This document shows, in pieces, positions 34,162 to 42,328 of a stretch of DNA of 43,432 nucleotides. Position 1 is the stretch's first letter. Every line of letters begins with the position of its first letter. Location: positions 1 to 43,432 of the forward strand of contig NZ_AULA01000020.1 in the NCBI RefSeq assembly GCF_000425045.1. The letters run 5' to 3'. Origin of the DNA: Acidaminococcus intestini DSM 21505. GTDB lineage: Bacteria > Bacillota > Negativicutes > Acidaminococcales > Acidaminococcaceae. The notes under the pieces were generated by a model, which saw only the letters and a list, made by a program, of their open reading frames with translations, ran no database searches and was not told the origin of the DNA. Position numbers and translations under genes: made by a program.

Positions 34162-34616
34162 AATTCTTCCACCTTTCGTACAAGCGCTTCATAATGGGCA
34201 CCATGGGGCACCAGTTCGGCCACTCGCCCAGCCCCCTCCTGACGGAGGGTAATGGACAAATGGTCTTCCGGCATCTCACAAGGGAAAAGTTCTGCCCATT
34301 CAATGAAGGTCACACCGGGAGCACCGACATATTCATAAAACCCGATATCATCCAATTCTTCACTGGAAGTCAGACGATAGAGGTCAAAATGCTGGAGAGT
34401 CAGCTTCTTCCCCCGATAGACATTCATGAGAGAAAACGTGGGACTTGATACGTCCCGTCTGTCCACGCCCAGTGTTTCTGCAATTTCCGTAACAAGGGTC
34501 GTCTTGCCGGCACCGAGGTCCCCGTCAAGAAGGACCACATCACCGTCACCAAGAACGGTTCCCAGGGCACGGCCCAATTTTTTTGTTTCGTTAAGCGTGG
34601 GACACGCGATGATCAT
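34155..34616 (-). CDS. tsaE: tRNA threonylcarbamoyladenosine ATPase TsaE
   Basis: A 153-residue small P-loop ATPase. Start ATG at 34616 is chosen over an upstream in-frame GTG since AAGGAAGG lies 8 bases before it. Walker A is GDLGAGKTT (residues 32-40), followed by the switch-like SSPTFSLMNVY, HFDLYRL and the FIEWAE motif with Trp typical of TsaE. It drives turnover of the TsaBD complex. First gene of the operon. Confidence 0.95.
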   Translation of the reverse strand: MIIACPTLNETKKLGRALGTVLGDGDVVLLDGDLGAGKTTLVTEIAETLGVDRRDVSSPTFSLMNVYRGKKLTLQHFDLYRLTSSEELDDIGFYEYVGAPGVTFIEWAELFPCEMPEDHLSITLRQEGAGRVAELVPHGAHYEALVRKVEELC

Positions 34617-34643
34617 GGCTTCCACCTTCCTTTACGGCGTCTA

Positions 34644-34652
34644 TTATACCAC
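34644..34652 (-). promoter_or_regulatory. Extended -10 promoter of the tsa operon
   Basis: Minus strand TGGTATAAT (TGnTATAAT) about 30 bases before the tsaE start; no clear -35. Confidence 0.5.
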
Positions 34653-34709
34653 ACTTCCCCCTGACCTTTGCCAAAGTCTCCCAGAAAAGGAAGGGACTTC
34701 ACAAGAAAA

Positions 34710-34741
34710 CAAAAGGAGTGCTGCTTGATGGCAGCACTCCC
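34710..34741 (-). terminator. Terminator of pckA
   Basis: GGAGTGCTGC (34715-34724) pairs perfectly with GCAGCACTCC (34731-34740); TTTTGTTTT follows on the minus strand. Confidence 0.9.
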
Positions 34742-34752
34742 TGGACGGGCAG

Positions 34753-36318
34753 TCAATCATCAATATGTGGACCGGCAGAGGCAATATCATCCGTGACCTT
34801 GCCTTCAAAGAGTTTCTTAAAGTTATCAATGAAGAGGCCGGCCAGTTTCTTTGCCATCTGATCGTAGGCATTCTTATCCGTCCACGTATTCCGCGGATTG
34901 AGGATCGTGCTCGGCACGTTGGGACAGGACTTAGGAATGGCAATGTCAAACATGGGCATGGTCGTCCAACCTTCTTCCCCCAGTTCATCATCAAGGGCTG
35001 CATGGATCATGGCCCGCGTATAGGCAAGCTTCATCCGCTTGCCAACGCCGTAAGGACCGCCGCTCCACCCCGTATTGACCAAGTACACATTGGTTTCGTG
35101 ACGAGCAATCCGTTCACCCAAGAGTTTTGCATAGACAAGGGGCTGCAGGGGCAGAAAAGGTGCGCCAAAGGCAGTGGAGAACGTTGCCTGCGGTTCCGTA
35201 ATGCCCCGTTCCGTCCCAGCGACCTTGCTCGTATACCCCGTCAGATAATGGTACATGGCCTGTTCCTTCGTAAGCTTTGAAATCGGAGGCAGAACGCCGA
35301 AAGCATCGGCCGTGAGGAGAATGATGTTCTTGGGATGGCCGGCACGGCTTGGAATCTTAGCATTGGGGATATAATTCAAAGGATAAGCCACGCGGGTATT
35401 TTCCGTGATGGTATTATCACTGAAATCAGGCGCTCCCGTCTTAGGGTCGACGACAACATTTTCCATGACGGCGCCAAAACGGACCGCGCGATAGATTTCA
35501 GGCTGACTGTCTTCGGTCAGGTCAATGCACTTGGCATAGCAGCCGCCTTCAACGTTGAAGACGCCGTTATCCCCCCAGCCATGTTCATCATCACCGATAA
35601 GAGCACGATGGGGATCTGCGGAAAGGGTCGTCTTCCCCGTACCGGAAAGCCCAAAGAAAAGGGCCACATCACCCTTGCTGCCTTCATTACAGGAGCAGTG
35701 CATGGAAAGAACATCCTGCTGGGGCAGGAGGAAGTTCATGACGGAGAAAATGGATTTTTTGAGTTCCCCAGCATAAAGACCACCGCCAATGAGGACAACT
35801 TTCTTGTCAAAGTTCAAAATGATGAAGGTTTCAGAGTTCGTTCCGTCAACAGCAGGATCTGCCATGACATCGGGCAGGGAAATGACCGTAAAGTCTTCCG
35901 GCACCGTACTTGGCTCATCCGTCTTGATGAATAACTGGCTGATGAAGACCGTCTGCCAGGCCATTTCATTAATGAACTTGACGCGGATTTGATAACTGGG
36001 ATCGGCTCCGGCCTTGACGTTCTTTACATAGACACGATGAGTCTTGATGAACTTTTCACACTTGGCATAAAGCCGGTTGAAGGTCTCTTCCGTGCAGGCT
36101 TGGTTATTGTCCCAATTTACGATATCGTGGGTCAAGGGCGTATCGACAATGAACTTATCTTTCGGGGACCGTCCCGTATGGGTACCCGTCGTAACACGCA
36201 GGGCTCCCCGATCGGAGAACGTTCCTTCCCCATTGCGGATGGATGCTTCGATCAGTTCGCGGACACTCAGGTCCCGAACGACTTCTTTGGCTTCGGCCAG
36301 CAGCTTTTCACTATTCAT
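34753..36318 (-). CDS. pckA: Phosphoenolpyruvate carboxykinase (ATP)
   Basis: A 521-residue enzyme that interconverts oxaloacetate plus ATP with PEP plus CO2. Visible: GRSPKDKFIVD near residue 50, VLIGGGLYAGELKKS (metal Lys), the kinase P-loop GLSGTGKTTLSADP near residue 230, DDEHGWGDNGVFNVEGGCYAK, and the adenine-binding NTGWSGGPYGVGKRM. Complete for the ATP type. In a fermenter it may run toward oxaloacetate, gaining ATP (inference). AGGAAGAGGTAACGAC precedes the ATG. Monocistronic, with a strong promoter. Confidence 0.97.
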   Translation of the reverse strand: MNSEKLLAEAKEVVRDLSVRELIEASIRNGEGTFSDRGALRVTTGTHTGRSPKDKFIVDTPLTHDIVNWDNNQACTEETFNRLYAKCEKFIKTHRVYVKNVKAGADPSYQIRVKFINEMAWQTVFISQLFIKTDEPSTVPEDFTVISLPDVMADPAVDGTNSETFIILNFDKKVVLIGGGLYAGELKKSIFSVMNFLLPQQDVLSMHCSCNEGSKGDVALFFGLSGTGKTTLSADPHRALIGDDEHGWGDNGVFNVEGGCYAKCIDLTEDSQPEIYRAVRFGAVMENVVVDPKTGAPDFSDNTITENTRVAYPLNYIPNAKIPSRAGHPKNIILLTADAFGVLPPISKLTKEQAMYHYLTGYTSKVAGTERGITEPQATFSTAFGAPFLPLQPLVYAKLLGERIARHETNVYLVNTGWSGGPYGVGKRMKLAYTRAMIHAALDDELGEEGWTTMPMFDIAIPKSCPNVPSTILNPRNTWTDKNAYDQMAKKLAGLFIDNFKKLFEGKVTDDIASAGPHIDD

Positions 36319-36376
36319 GTCGTTACCTCTTCCTATGGTTAATTATTGAAGAAAAACCGTTTCATTCATAACACTC

Positions 36377-36405
36377 ATTATATGACAGATTGTCCGCCTT
36401 GGCAA
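36377..36405 (-). promoter_or_regulatory. Strong promoter of pckA
   Basis: Minus strand TTGCCA (36400-36405), 17 bases, TATAAT (36377-36382), close to consensus; leader about 50 bases. Confidence 0.75.
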
Positions 36406-36517
36406 CTCTAAGTATCTGAAAATTGCCTGCATTGACGGAAAATGCACTTTGGCGCTTATGGCCCACCGGGCCGCATTTTATCCCACTTTTACGTATTTTT
36501 TTTGAGATCATCCCTTA

Positions 36518-36562
36518 GAAAAAAGCGGACAGGCACCCCGCAAATGGAGTATTCTGTCCACT
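36518..36562 (-). terminator. Terminator of the glutaredoxin-like gene
   Basis: AGCGGACAG (36524-36532) pairs with CTGTCCACT (36554-36562, one G-U); six or more T follow on the minus strand. Confidence 0.7.
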
Positions 36563-36611
36563 CACAAAAGACATCAGCAACATTTTATTTCTTCCGGTGT
36601 CAGATTGATAA

Positions 36612-36884
36612 TCATTTTGCCTTCCCACTCCACACAATGGCTTCTTCTACGGAAAACGTAAGGCTCCCGTCTTCAAAAAGAAAACAGGGAATGCCTACAT
36701 ATCCGCCCTCCTTGACGGCCTGAAAGTCTTCACGGCTGTCACGGAGATGAAGAAATTCCTTCAGGAAGATCATGGTGCCCGTAATATCCTTGTACGTATA
36801 AGAAAGTCCTTTTTTGTCCAAGATGCACATAGCGGCAATCGTATCAGGGCAGACATGGCTGCCAAACATGGTAAAAGATTTCAT
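36612..36884 (-). CDS. Glutaredoxin-related protein with a single-Cys CPDT site
   Basis: A 90-residue thioredoxin-fold protein. KSFTMFGSHVCPDTIAAM places one Cys (residue 11) followed by P-D-T where classical glutaredoxins have C-P-Y-C, and the later GYVGIPCFLFEDGS holds the cis-Pro before a second Cys. It is the monothiol type seen in many anaerobes, possibly for de-glutathionylation-like or persulfide chemistry; function is unknown. AAAAGGAGACAGTC precedes the ATG. Between the terminator of the acyl-CoA dehydrogenase and its own terminator, so expressed alone. Confidence 0.78.
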   Translation of the reverse strand: MKSFTMFGSHVCPDTIAAMCILDKKGLSYTYKDITGTMIFLKEFLHLRDSREDFQAVKEGGYVGIPCFLFEDGSLTFSVEEAIVWSGKAK

Positions 36885-36902
36885 GACTGTCTCCTTTTCA
36901 GC

Positions 36903-36938
36903 AAAAAAAAGGGGGGGCACTGCCCAAGCAGCCCCCCT
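36903..36938 (-). terminator. Terminator of the second acyl-CoA dehydrogenase
   Basis: GGGGGGC (36912-36918) pairs with GCCCCCC (36931-36937); eight T follow on the minus strand. Confidence 0.85.
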
Positions 36939-36946
36939 CAGCATCA

Positions 36947-38080
36947 TCAGTACAGGATTTTATTGGCAATGACAAGACGCTGGATCTGGTTGGTTCCTTC
37001 GTAGATCTGGAGAATCTTGGCATCACGCATCTTCTTTTCCATAGGATAGTCCTTCATATAGCCATAACCGCCCATAATCTGGACTGCATCTGTCGTGACT
37101 TCCATCGCCACATCAGAAGCAAAGCACTTGCTCATGGCTGCTTCCATGCCAAATTCAAGGCCCTGGTCACGCATCCAGCAGGCCTGCTGGACCATCAGGC
37201 GGGCGCCATGGACTTTCATGGCCATATCTGCCACCATGCCCTGGATGAGCTGGAAGGAAGAAATGGGCTGGCCAAACTGTCTTCTTTCCCGTGCGTAATG
37301 AGCTGCAATATCAAGCGCCGACTGAGCCACACCTACAGCTACGGAAGCAACGAAGGGACGGGCAGAATCAAGCGTCTGCATCGCAATGCGGAAGCCCTGG
37401 CCTTCCCGGCCTACGCGCATGGATTCAGGAACAACAACATCTTCCAGGATGAGCTCACACGTATTGGAAGGACGGATCCCCATCTTATCTTCCTTACGGC
37501 CAACAGAAAATCCCGGTGTCCCCTTCGGGACGATAAAGCAGGTCAAGCCGCGGATCCCGCCTGTTTTACGCGTATTGGCAAAGACAAGGAAACTGTCAGC
37601 AATCCCGCCATTAGTAATAAAGACCTTGCTCCCGTTAAGGACATAATGGTCGCCTTCCTTGACGGCTTTCGTCGAAACACCGCCCGCGTCGGAACCAGCG
37701 TCCGGTTCAGTGAGGGCAAAAGCAGCCAAGCCGCCGTTATTGAGTAGATCACACTGATATTTCTTCTGTTCATCATTGCCAGCAATCAAGATAGGATAGG
37801 AAGCAAGAGCATTTGCAGCAATGGACGTAGCCACGCCAACACAGCCCTTACCCAGTTCTTCGTAAATCATGGCAATGGTCACACTGTCAAGGCCCGGTCC
37901 GCCATATTCTTCCGGGACAACTAGGTTCAGCAGCCCCATGTCCCCTGCTTTTTTGATAATTTCCGGACGGCAGGCATTGTTTTTATCCATTTCATCCGTG
38001 TAAGGAACGATTTCCTTTTCGACGAACTCCCGAACCATGGCCTGAAGTTCCAACTGTTCTTCCGTTAATGCGAAATCCAT
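36947..38080 (-). CDS. Acyl-CoA dehydrogenase (stand-alone)
   Basis: A 377-residue FAD enzyme that reduces or oxidises an acyl-CoA C2-C3 bond with ETF as partner. Signatures: LTEPDAGSDAGGVSTKA, VFITNGGIADSFLVF, GRKEDKMGIRPSNTCELILEDV, and catalytic base Glu361 in IYEGTNQIQRLV. It differs clearly from the dehydrogenase part of the fusion protein. A butyryl-CoA or branched-chain substrate is likely but not settled. AGGAGGATCAC precedes the ATG. The upstream thioesterase gene (111-base gap, same strand) may belong to the same unit. No EtfAB genes are in the window. Confidence 0.92.
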   Translation of the reverse strand: MDFALTEEQLELQAMVREFVEKEIVPYTDEMDKNNACRPEIIKKAGDMGLLNLVVPEEYGGPGLDSVTIAMIYEELGKGCVGVATSIAANALASYPILIAGNDEQKKYQCDLLNNGGLAAFALTEPDAGSDAGGVSTKAVKEGDHYVLNGSKVFITNGGIADSFLVFANTRKTGGIRGLTCFIVPKGTPGFSVGRKEDKMGIRPSNTCELILEDVVVPESMRVGREGQGFRIAMQTLDSARPFVASVAVGVAQSALDIAAHYARERRQFGQPISSFQLIQGMVADMAMKVHGARLMVQQACWMRDQGLEFGMEAAMSKCFASDVAMEVTTDAVQIMGGYGYMKDYPMEKKMRDAKILQIYEGTNQIQRLVIANKILY

Positions 38081-38191
38081 GTGATCCTCCTGATTATGAT
38101 TTGTTTTCCCTAACGGGCTCCCTCTTGGTCTAGCCTAGCGGACCCGCCAGTCAGGCAAGTATTGACAAATGACTCATAGGTAGTTTTTATT

Positions 38192-38638
38192 TTACCACTT
38201 TTGGGGAATCTCGTCAAAATGGCCGACAACAAACATGGTGCCCGTCACATCAACCATTTTGCGTCCATCCGGTCCTTCAATATCAACACGGCAGACAATG
38301 GTGGAATGCCCCACGTGAATGAGGGTTGCCGTGGCGATGACGCGGCATTTTTCTGCGGTATTGCGGATGAAATTGACGGAGCTTGAAAGGGTGACAACCT
38401 TAGCTCCAATGCTGTAGCAGGCAGCTCCCATGGCCGTATCGGCCAGCGTAAAAAGAGCCCCGCCATGAACCACGCCGTAGCGGTTCCCATGTTTTTTCGG
38501 GTCGACGTCCATAGCCATCTTACAAGCGCCGCAGGTCACTTCCAGGATGCTGATATCAGCCAGTTTCATAAAAGCATTTTCTTCGAATTTGTGGTACATC
38601 CATTCCTTGATTTCTTGGGCATTCATTACATTTGCCAT
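38192..38638 (-). CDS. PaaI-type hotdog thioesterase
   Basis: A 148-residue hotdog-fold acyl-CoA thioesterase. MANVMNAQEIKEW follows GAGGAGGATTTTCC; a longer frame is rejected. The hallmark HGNRYGVVHGGALFTLADTAMGAA is the 4-hydroxybenzoyl/PaaI loop with the active-site Asp and HGG. Substrate unknown; aromatic or short acyl-CoA is likely. Starts 13 bases after the 3D-domain gene on the same strand and precedes the acyl-CoA dehydrogenase, which suggests acyl-CoA clearing. Confidence 0.85.
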   Translation of the reverse strand: MANVMNAQEIKEWMYHKFEENAFMKLADISILEVTCGACKMAMDVDPKKHGNRYGVVHGGALFTLADTAMGAACYSIGAKVVTLSSSVNFIRNTAEKCRVIATATLIHVGHSTIVCRVDIEGPDGRKMVDVTGTMFVVGHFDEIPQKW

Positions 38639-38651
38639 GGAAAATCCTCCT

Positions 38652-39233
38652 CTACAAAATATAGACGGTGACGCGTCGTCTGCCCCACTCAAGGGCTTCC
38701 CGCCGGCTCATGAACGCAAGGTCGATCCGGTTTCCTTTGATGGCGCTGCCCACGTCAGCCGCGACCGCTTCCCCATAGCCCATGATATAGAGCTTGGTTC
38801 CCATGGGGATGATATAAGGATCGGTGGCCACAATCCCCTTGCGCAGGACGCGCCCGGTCGAAGTCATTCTTCCTACACCGGGATCCTGAGGGCTGTAGGC
38901 CGAGGCTTCCATGGTCCAGATCTTACGGTACCGACCAAAAGAAAGGCCGCTTTTTTTACTCATCAGGTTATAAAGGGGCCAATCTACGGAACCGGTTAAT
39001 TTTTTGCCTTGTTTTTTCTGAAATGATAGGACAGCTTCCTTGGTTCCTTTACCAAACTCTCCATCAATTTCGCCCCGATAGAGTTTCAGCTCATGGAGCA
39101 TCGATTGGACTTCTTCGACACGACGCCCCTTAGCACCGTACTGGGCCACTAGCTTGGCGGCCTGTACGCGACTAAGGGGCGCTGTCAAAAGAAGAAGGAG
39201 TGCCAGGAGGAAACCTAATTTCCTTACACGCAC
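38652..39233 (-). CDS. Secreted peptidoglycan-binding 3D-domain protein
   Basis: A 193-residue exported protein starting at a GTG after GGGAGG. Residues 1-25 form a signal peptide (basic start, LLALLLLLTAPLS core, cleavage near VQA-A). Residues about 30-85 are a peptidoglycan-binding domain (YGAKGRRVEEVQSMLHELKLY, DGEFGKGTKEAVLSFQ). The C-terminal 3D domain (ASAYSPQDPG, TSTGRVLRKGIVATDPYIIPMGTKLYI, ADVGSAIKGNRIDL) has the three Asp of the 3D/MltA-like lytic transglycosylase barrel. Likely cuts or binds cell-wall glycan in the envelope. It starts 28 bases after glutamine synthetase. Confidence 0.88.
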   Translation of the reverse strand: MRVRKLGFLLALLLLLTAPLSRVQAAKLVAQYGAKGRRVEEVQSMLHELKLYRGEIDGEFGKGTKEAVLSFQKKQGKKLTGSVDWPLYNLMSKKSGLSFGRYRKIWTMEASAYSPQDPGVGRMTSTGRVLRKGIVATDPYIIPMGTKLYIMGYGEAVAADVGSAIKGNRIDLAFMSRREALEWGRRRVTVYIL

Positions 39234-39261
39234 AGCTTCTCAACCTCCCTTACGGGAAGGA

Positions 39262-41160
39262 TCAGATCATGTTGTCTAGGTAATCCGTATACAACGCTTC
39301 CAATTCTTCCATCTTACGATTTAATTGTACTTGAAGATTGGAGGCTTTGTCAAAATCTCCGTCAGCAAACGCTTTTTTGATTTGACTGAAAAGGCTCGTA
39401 TTCGTGTCCGTATCCTTGGCAATTTCAACACGCAGGTCCTCTACACGCTGCCACAGTCCATCATCCCAAGCCGTTGACGAAGCCGTCTTCACGGGTTTCA
39501 TGGCCTTGACCTTATTGCGGTCATTGGGGATAAGATGCTGGAGCAGTTCCGTCTGCCAGCGAATCAAGGCACCTTCCTTGAAGGATTCAAGGTACAGCTT
39601 CTTTAATGTGTTGCCGCGGGTCAGGACTTCCACCTTTTCCGGATAGGCATCAAAGGCTTTCATGTTTTCCCAAACCGTTGCCGGCGGTTTGCCAAAGTAC
39701 TTGTTCCGTTCGTCTTCCGTATAGTCCTCAAAGACGTTATCTTCAGCGCGATAGGCCCGATCTTTTTCAAGGTAGAATCCTTCTTCTCCCGGTTTCTTGG
39801 AGATTTCTTTTTCAAGGGCTTTTGTATCCTTGCCCGAACGCAAGACGGCAACAATTCCATCAAGGGCGGACAGGTAGAAAGCCGCCGTAACCATATAAGT
39901 GTTGGTAAAAGGGTTTGGAGCCCGCATTTCGATACGCGTTGCCTTCGGGTTATCAACATCACGAATGAGACCAGCAAGGATGGTCCGATTACGGGTCGGC
40001 ACATCATAGCTGCGGCCAAGACTCGTTACGATACAGATAGGGGCTTCAAATCCAGGTCTCAGACGGTTAAAAGCATCGGTCGTAGCCGAAACGATGGGGT
40101 TTACGACTTCATAGTTCTTGAGAATGCCCATGAGCACGCCATAGCCTACGGCAGAAAGAAAATCTTTCTTCATATCAGCAGGGCTCATGAGATTGATGAT
40201 CTTACCGTCTTTCAGGCGGGCGGCAATCCCGACGTGAGTATGTTCACCGCTTCCGGCCACCCCGAAGATTGGTTTGGCTTGGAAAGAAACTTCAAGTCCA
40301 TTGGAGCGGAAGATTTCCTTCACAACGCTGCGGACCAGGATTTCATTATCCGCAGCCTGGAGCGGGGTCGAAAAACGCCAATCAATTTCCAGCTGTTCAT
40401 TGACGTGGGTCATATTGCCATTTTCATCGAGTTGGCCGCGGACACCGCCCACTTCCTTATGCCCCATTTCAGGGTTAAGACCATAGAGATTCAAGGTCTG
40501 GACGGCTTGTTCCAAGGAAGTCCGAACATTGCCGCGCGTACGCTGCCAATACTGTTCCTGCATGACCTGGGAAGAGGAAAGATCCGTTGTTGAAACATTT
40601 TCACGAGGAGTCTTGGTCCAGAACTCAAGTTCCGTTGCGCTGGTGAAAACAATTTCCTCGATTTCCTTGGGATCGCAGGCAAGGCCCGGGACGCTGCCTT
40701 CCTTCTTCATTTCCGCGAGCAGTTCCTTTCCCACATAATCAAGGGTGCTCTTAAGGATATAGCGGGAATCAACGAATTCGTTGTTGTGCTTCAAGAAGCA
40801 AGGGATGCGGAGCGTCCCAATCATCTTCCCGTTATCAGCATCAAAGTTTTCCGTGTTGTAGTCAACAAACCAGTTGACGCTGAGATCGGCCACCATGTCA
40901 ACACGGGCGTCATCAAGAGAAGCCACGCCAGGCAGGACAACGGAAGAACCATCCGTCTGGGCCGTGTGTTCATAGAGCATGGTTTCCATATCATCGAGCA
41001 AAGCGCTGATAGGAACTTTTTCATCCGTATCGTTGCCAGCAAAATCAATGCCCATGAAAGAAACGAACTGGACTTCCGGATGCTGCAGGAGGATGGCTCT
41101 CAACGTATCCGGTGTGAGCTGGCTCGGTTTGATCACATAAAGAAGATCTTTCTGATACAT
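39262..41160 (-). CDS. Long-form glutamine synthetase (about 630 residues)
   Basis: A 632-residue enzyme that joins ammonia and glutamate using ATP. N-terminal beta-grasp: VQFVSFMGIDFAGNDTDEKVPISALLDDM; catalytic region: TSATELEFW, GLNPEMGHKEVGGVRGQ, VAGSGEHTHVGIA, the Arg stretch NRLRPGFEAPICI and RIEMRAPNPFTNTYM. These vary from textbook GSI (NPTVNSYKRL, GSGMHxH), and about 130 C-terminal residues are extra and mostly helical (IEVRVEDL, ADGDFDKASNLQVQLNRKMEELEALY, coiled-coil like). Such forms occur in clostridia and Negativicutes. The ATG follows AAAGGGG. Extended -10 promoter lies at 41305. Confidence 0.88.
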   Translation of the reverse strand: MYQKDLLYVIKPSQLTPDTLRAILLQHPEVQFVSFMGIDFAGNDTDEKVPISALLDDMETMLYEHTAQTDGSSVVLPGVASLDDARVDMVADLSVNWFVDYNTENFDADNGKMIGTLRIPCFLKHNNEFVDSRYILKSTLDYVGKELLAEMKKEGSVPGLACDPKEIEEIVFTSATELEFWTKTPRENVSTTDLSSSQVMQEQYWQRTRGNVRTSLEQAVQTLNLYGLNPEMGHKEVGGVRGQLDENGNMTHVNEQLEIDWRFSTPLQAADNEILVRSVVKEIFRSNGLEVSFQAKPIFGVAGSGEHTHVGIAARLKDGKIINLMSPADMKKDFLSAVGYGVLMGILKNYEVVNPIVSATTDAFNRLRPGFEAPICIVTSLGRSYDVPTRNRTILAGLIRDVDNPKATRIEMRAPNPFTNTYMVTAAFYLSALDGIVAVLRSGKDTKALEKEISKKPGEEGFYLEKDRAYRAEDNVFEDYTEDERNKYFGKPPATVWENMKAFDAYPEKVEVLTRGNTLKKLYLESFKEGALIRWQTELLQHLIPNDRNKVKAMKPVKTASSTAWDDGLWQRVEDLRVEIAKDTDTNTSLFSQIKKAFADGDFDKASNLQVQLNRKMEELEALYTDYLDNMI

Positions 41161-41475
41161 AGTTTCATTACCCCTTTCCTATCTCGCCTATCTATCGACT
41201 TACACATTTGGTCTGCACCGCGGACAGCCATCCGTCCACAATGTACACCCTTCAACAAGGAAGCAATCCGAGAGAATTGAATCTCCTCTTGAATTACATG
41301 GCTTATTATAGCATACGAAAAAAAGATTGCCTAGTCTTTTTTGCAAATTTTACGAACGTTTTATATTTTTATAATCTTAAAGTTTGAGTTTTTATCATAT
41401 TTTTTTCATTTTCATCTATTTTTCTTCTCTTTTTTCGCGCATTTCCTTTATTTTCCCGAACTTTAGTAAATTAGA
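41161..41475. other. Leader and AT-rich gap upstream of glutamine synthetase
   Basis: About 315 bases without a gene. The left half is the glutamine synthetase leader (about 135 bases, some small stems such as GGAC/GTCC near 41222-41237); the right half (41310-41475) is very AT-rich with no terminator that I can see after the hydrolase gene. No known glutamine riboswitch consensus found. Confidence 0.45.
41305..41313 (-). promoter_or_regulatory. Extended -10 promoter of glutamine synthetase
   Basis: Minus strand TGCTATAAT (TGnTATAAT); -35 poor. Leader to the ATG is about 135 bases. Confidence 0.55.
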
Positions 41476-42267
41476 TTATCCTAACAAGCCAAAGGCTCTG
41501 GCACAAAGGAGACTGACCATACCGATGGTTTCCCGTCCCACATAAGATGCAGGCTGTTCTGTCGTAAGGACGGCCAATAAGTAAGGCCGTTTTCCAAAGA
41601 AGATGCCTGCATCATGTTCCACGCCAGCAAGATTTCCACATTTATGGGCAACCTGCACAAAGTCAGGAAGATTGCGTCTAAGGCCTCCCTCCTGCTGCTG
41701 ACGGGCAAGAAGGGAAATCATCCAGCGGCCGAGGGGGCTGCCTGTTTTAGCAGTCTCGCAGATTACACGCAGCAGATGAACTGTGTCATCAGCGCTTGTC
41801 CAATTGTCCCTTTCTTTTTCCCCTGACGCATCAGCCATCATCAAGCGTCCCAAGTGAGTCTGTGCAAGGCCCAACTTTTTTGCTCTTTCATTGATGGCCT
41901 TCATGCCCAGTCTATCTATCAGCTGATTGGCCGCTTCGTTGTCACTGACAATGATCATGAGCGTGGCCAGTTCCTCCAGCGTGAAAGTGTGCCCAATTTT
42001 CAATTCCTTTATGATTCCATCACCGCCAGTTATGGCTGGCCCTAAAATGGAGATTGCTTCCTTAAGGTTTGCCCTGCCTCGCCTGACTTCTTCACAAAGT
42101 TCCACAAGAACAAGAAGCTTGATGAGACTTGCCGAAGGCAGTTCATTTTTTCCTCCGATGGAAAACCCCTGCTTCTCCGTAAGGAGCCAGCAACTGACTG
42201 CGGTCTTGCCCGGGCGCTTTGCAAGATACATCTCCACATCCTTTTGCAATGCATCCCATGTTTCCAC
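41476..42267 (-). CDS. Class-A beta-lactamase-like serine hydrolase, no signal peptide
   Basis: A 263-residue protein of the penicillin-interacting serine fold (COG2367 type). Motifs: S47-x-x-K50 (SLIK), S108-D109-N110, and K209-C210-G211 in place of KTG, at the same spacing as class A enzymes. The Glu166 of the omega loop is not seen in its usual place (region RLMMADASGEKERDN). The start is the GTG at 42267 after AAAGGAGGAATTGTT. There is no signal peptide, so it would stay in the cytosol; true beta-lactamase function is doubtful. Alone between terminators. Confidence 0.75.
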   Translation of the reverse strand: METWDALQKDVEMYLAKRPGKTAVSCWLLTEKQGFSIGGKNELPSASLIKLLVLVELCEEVRRGRANLKEAISILGPAITGGDGIIKELKIGHTFTLEELATLMIIVSDNEAANQLIDRLGMKAINERAKKLGLAQTHLGRLMMADASGEKERDNWTSADDTVHLLRVICETAKTGSPLGRWMISLLARQQQEGGLRRNLPDFVQVAHKCGNLAGVEHDAGIFFGKRPYLLAVLTTEQPASYVGRETIGMVSLLCARAFGLLG

Positions 42268-42285
42268 AACAATTCCTCCTTTCAC

Positions 42286-42316
42286 AAAAAGAGAGGGCTG
42301 CCTAATAGACAGCCCC
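42286..42316 (-). terminator. Terminator after the broken DUF819 gene
   Basis: GGGCTG (42295-42300) pairs with CAGCCC (42310-42315); TCTCTTTTT follows on the minus strand. Confidence 0.75.
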
Positions 42317-42328
42317 GTTTGAAATGAA

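Noticed and set aside
38160-38190. Plus-strand TTGACA-N17-TTTTAT promoter-like site
   Set aside because: It would transcribe antisense into the thioesterase and 3D-domain genes with no plus-strand gene downstream; a chance match in an AT-rich gap.
41208-41224. T-box-like string TTGGTCTGCACCGCGGA upstream of glutamine synthetase
   Set aside because: It is on the plus strand, opposite to the glutamine synthetase gene, has extra bases inside the TGGnACCGCGG core, and no plus-strand gene or T-run terminator follows.
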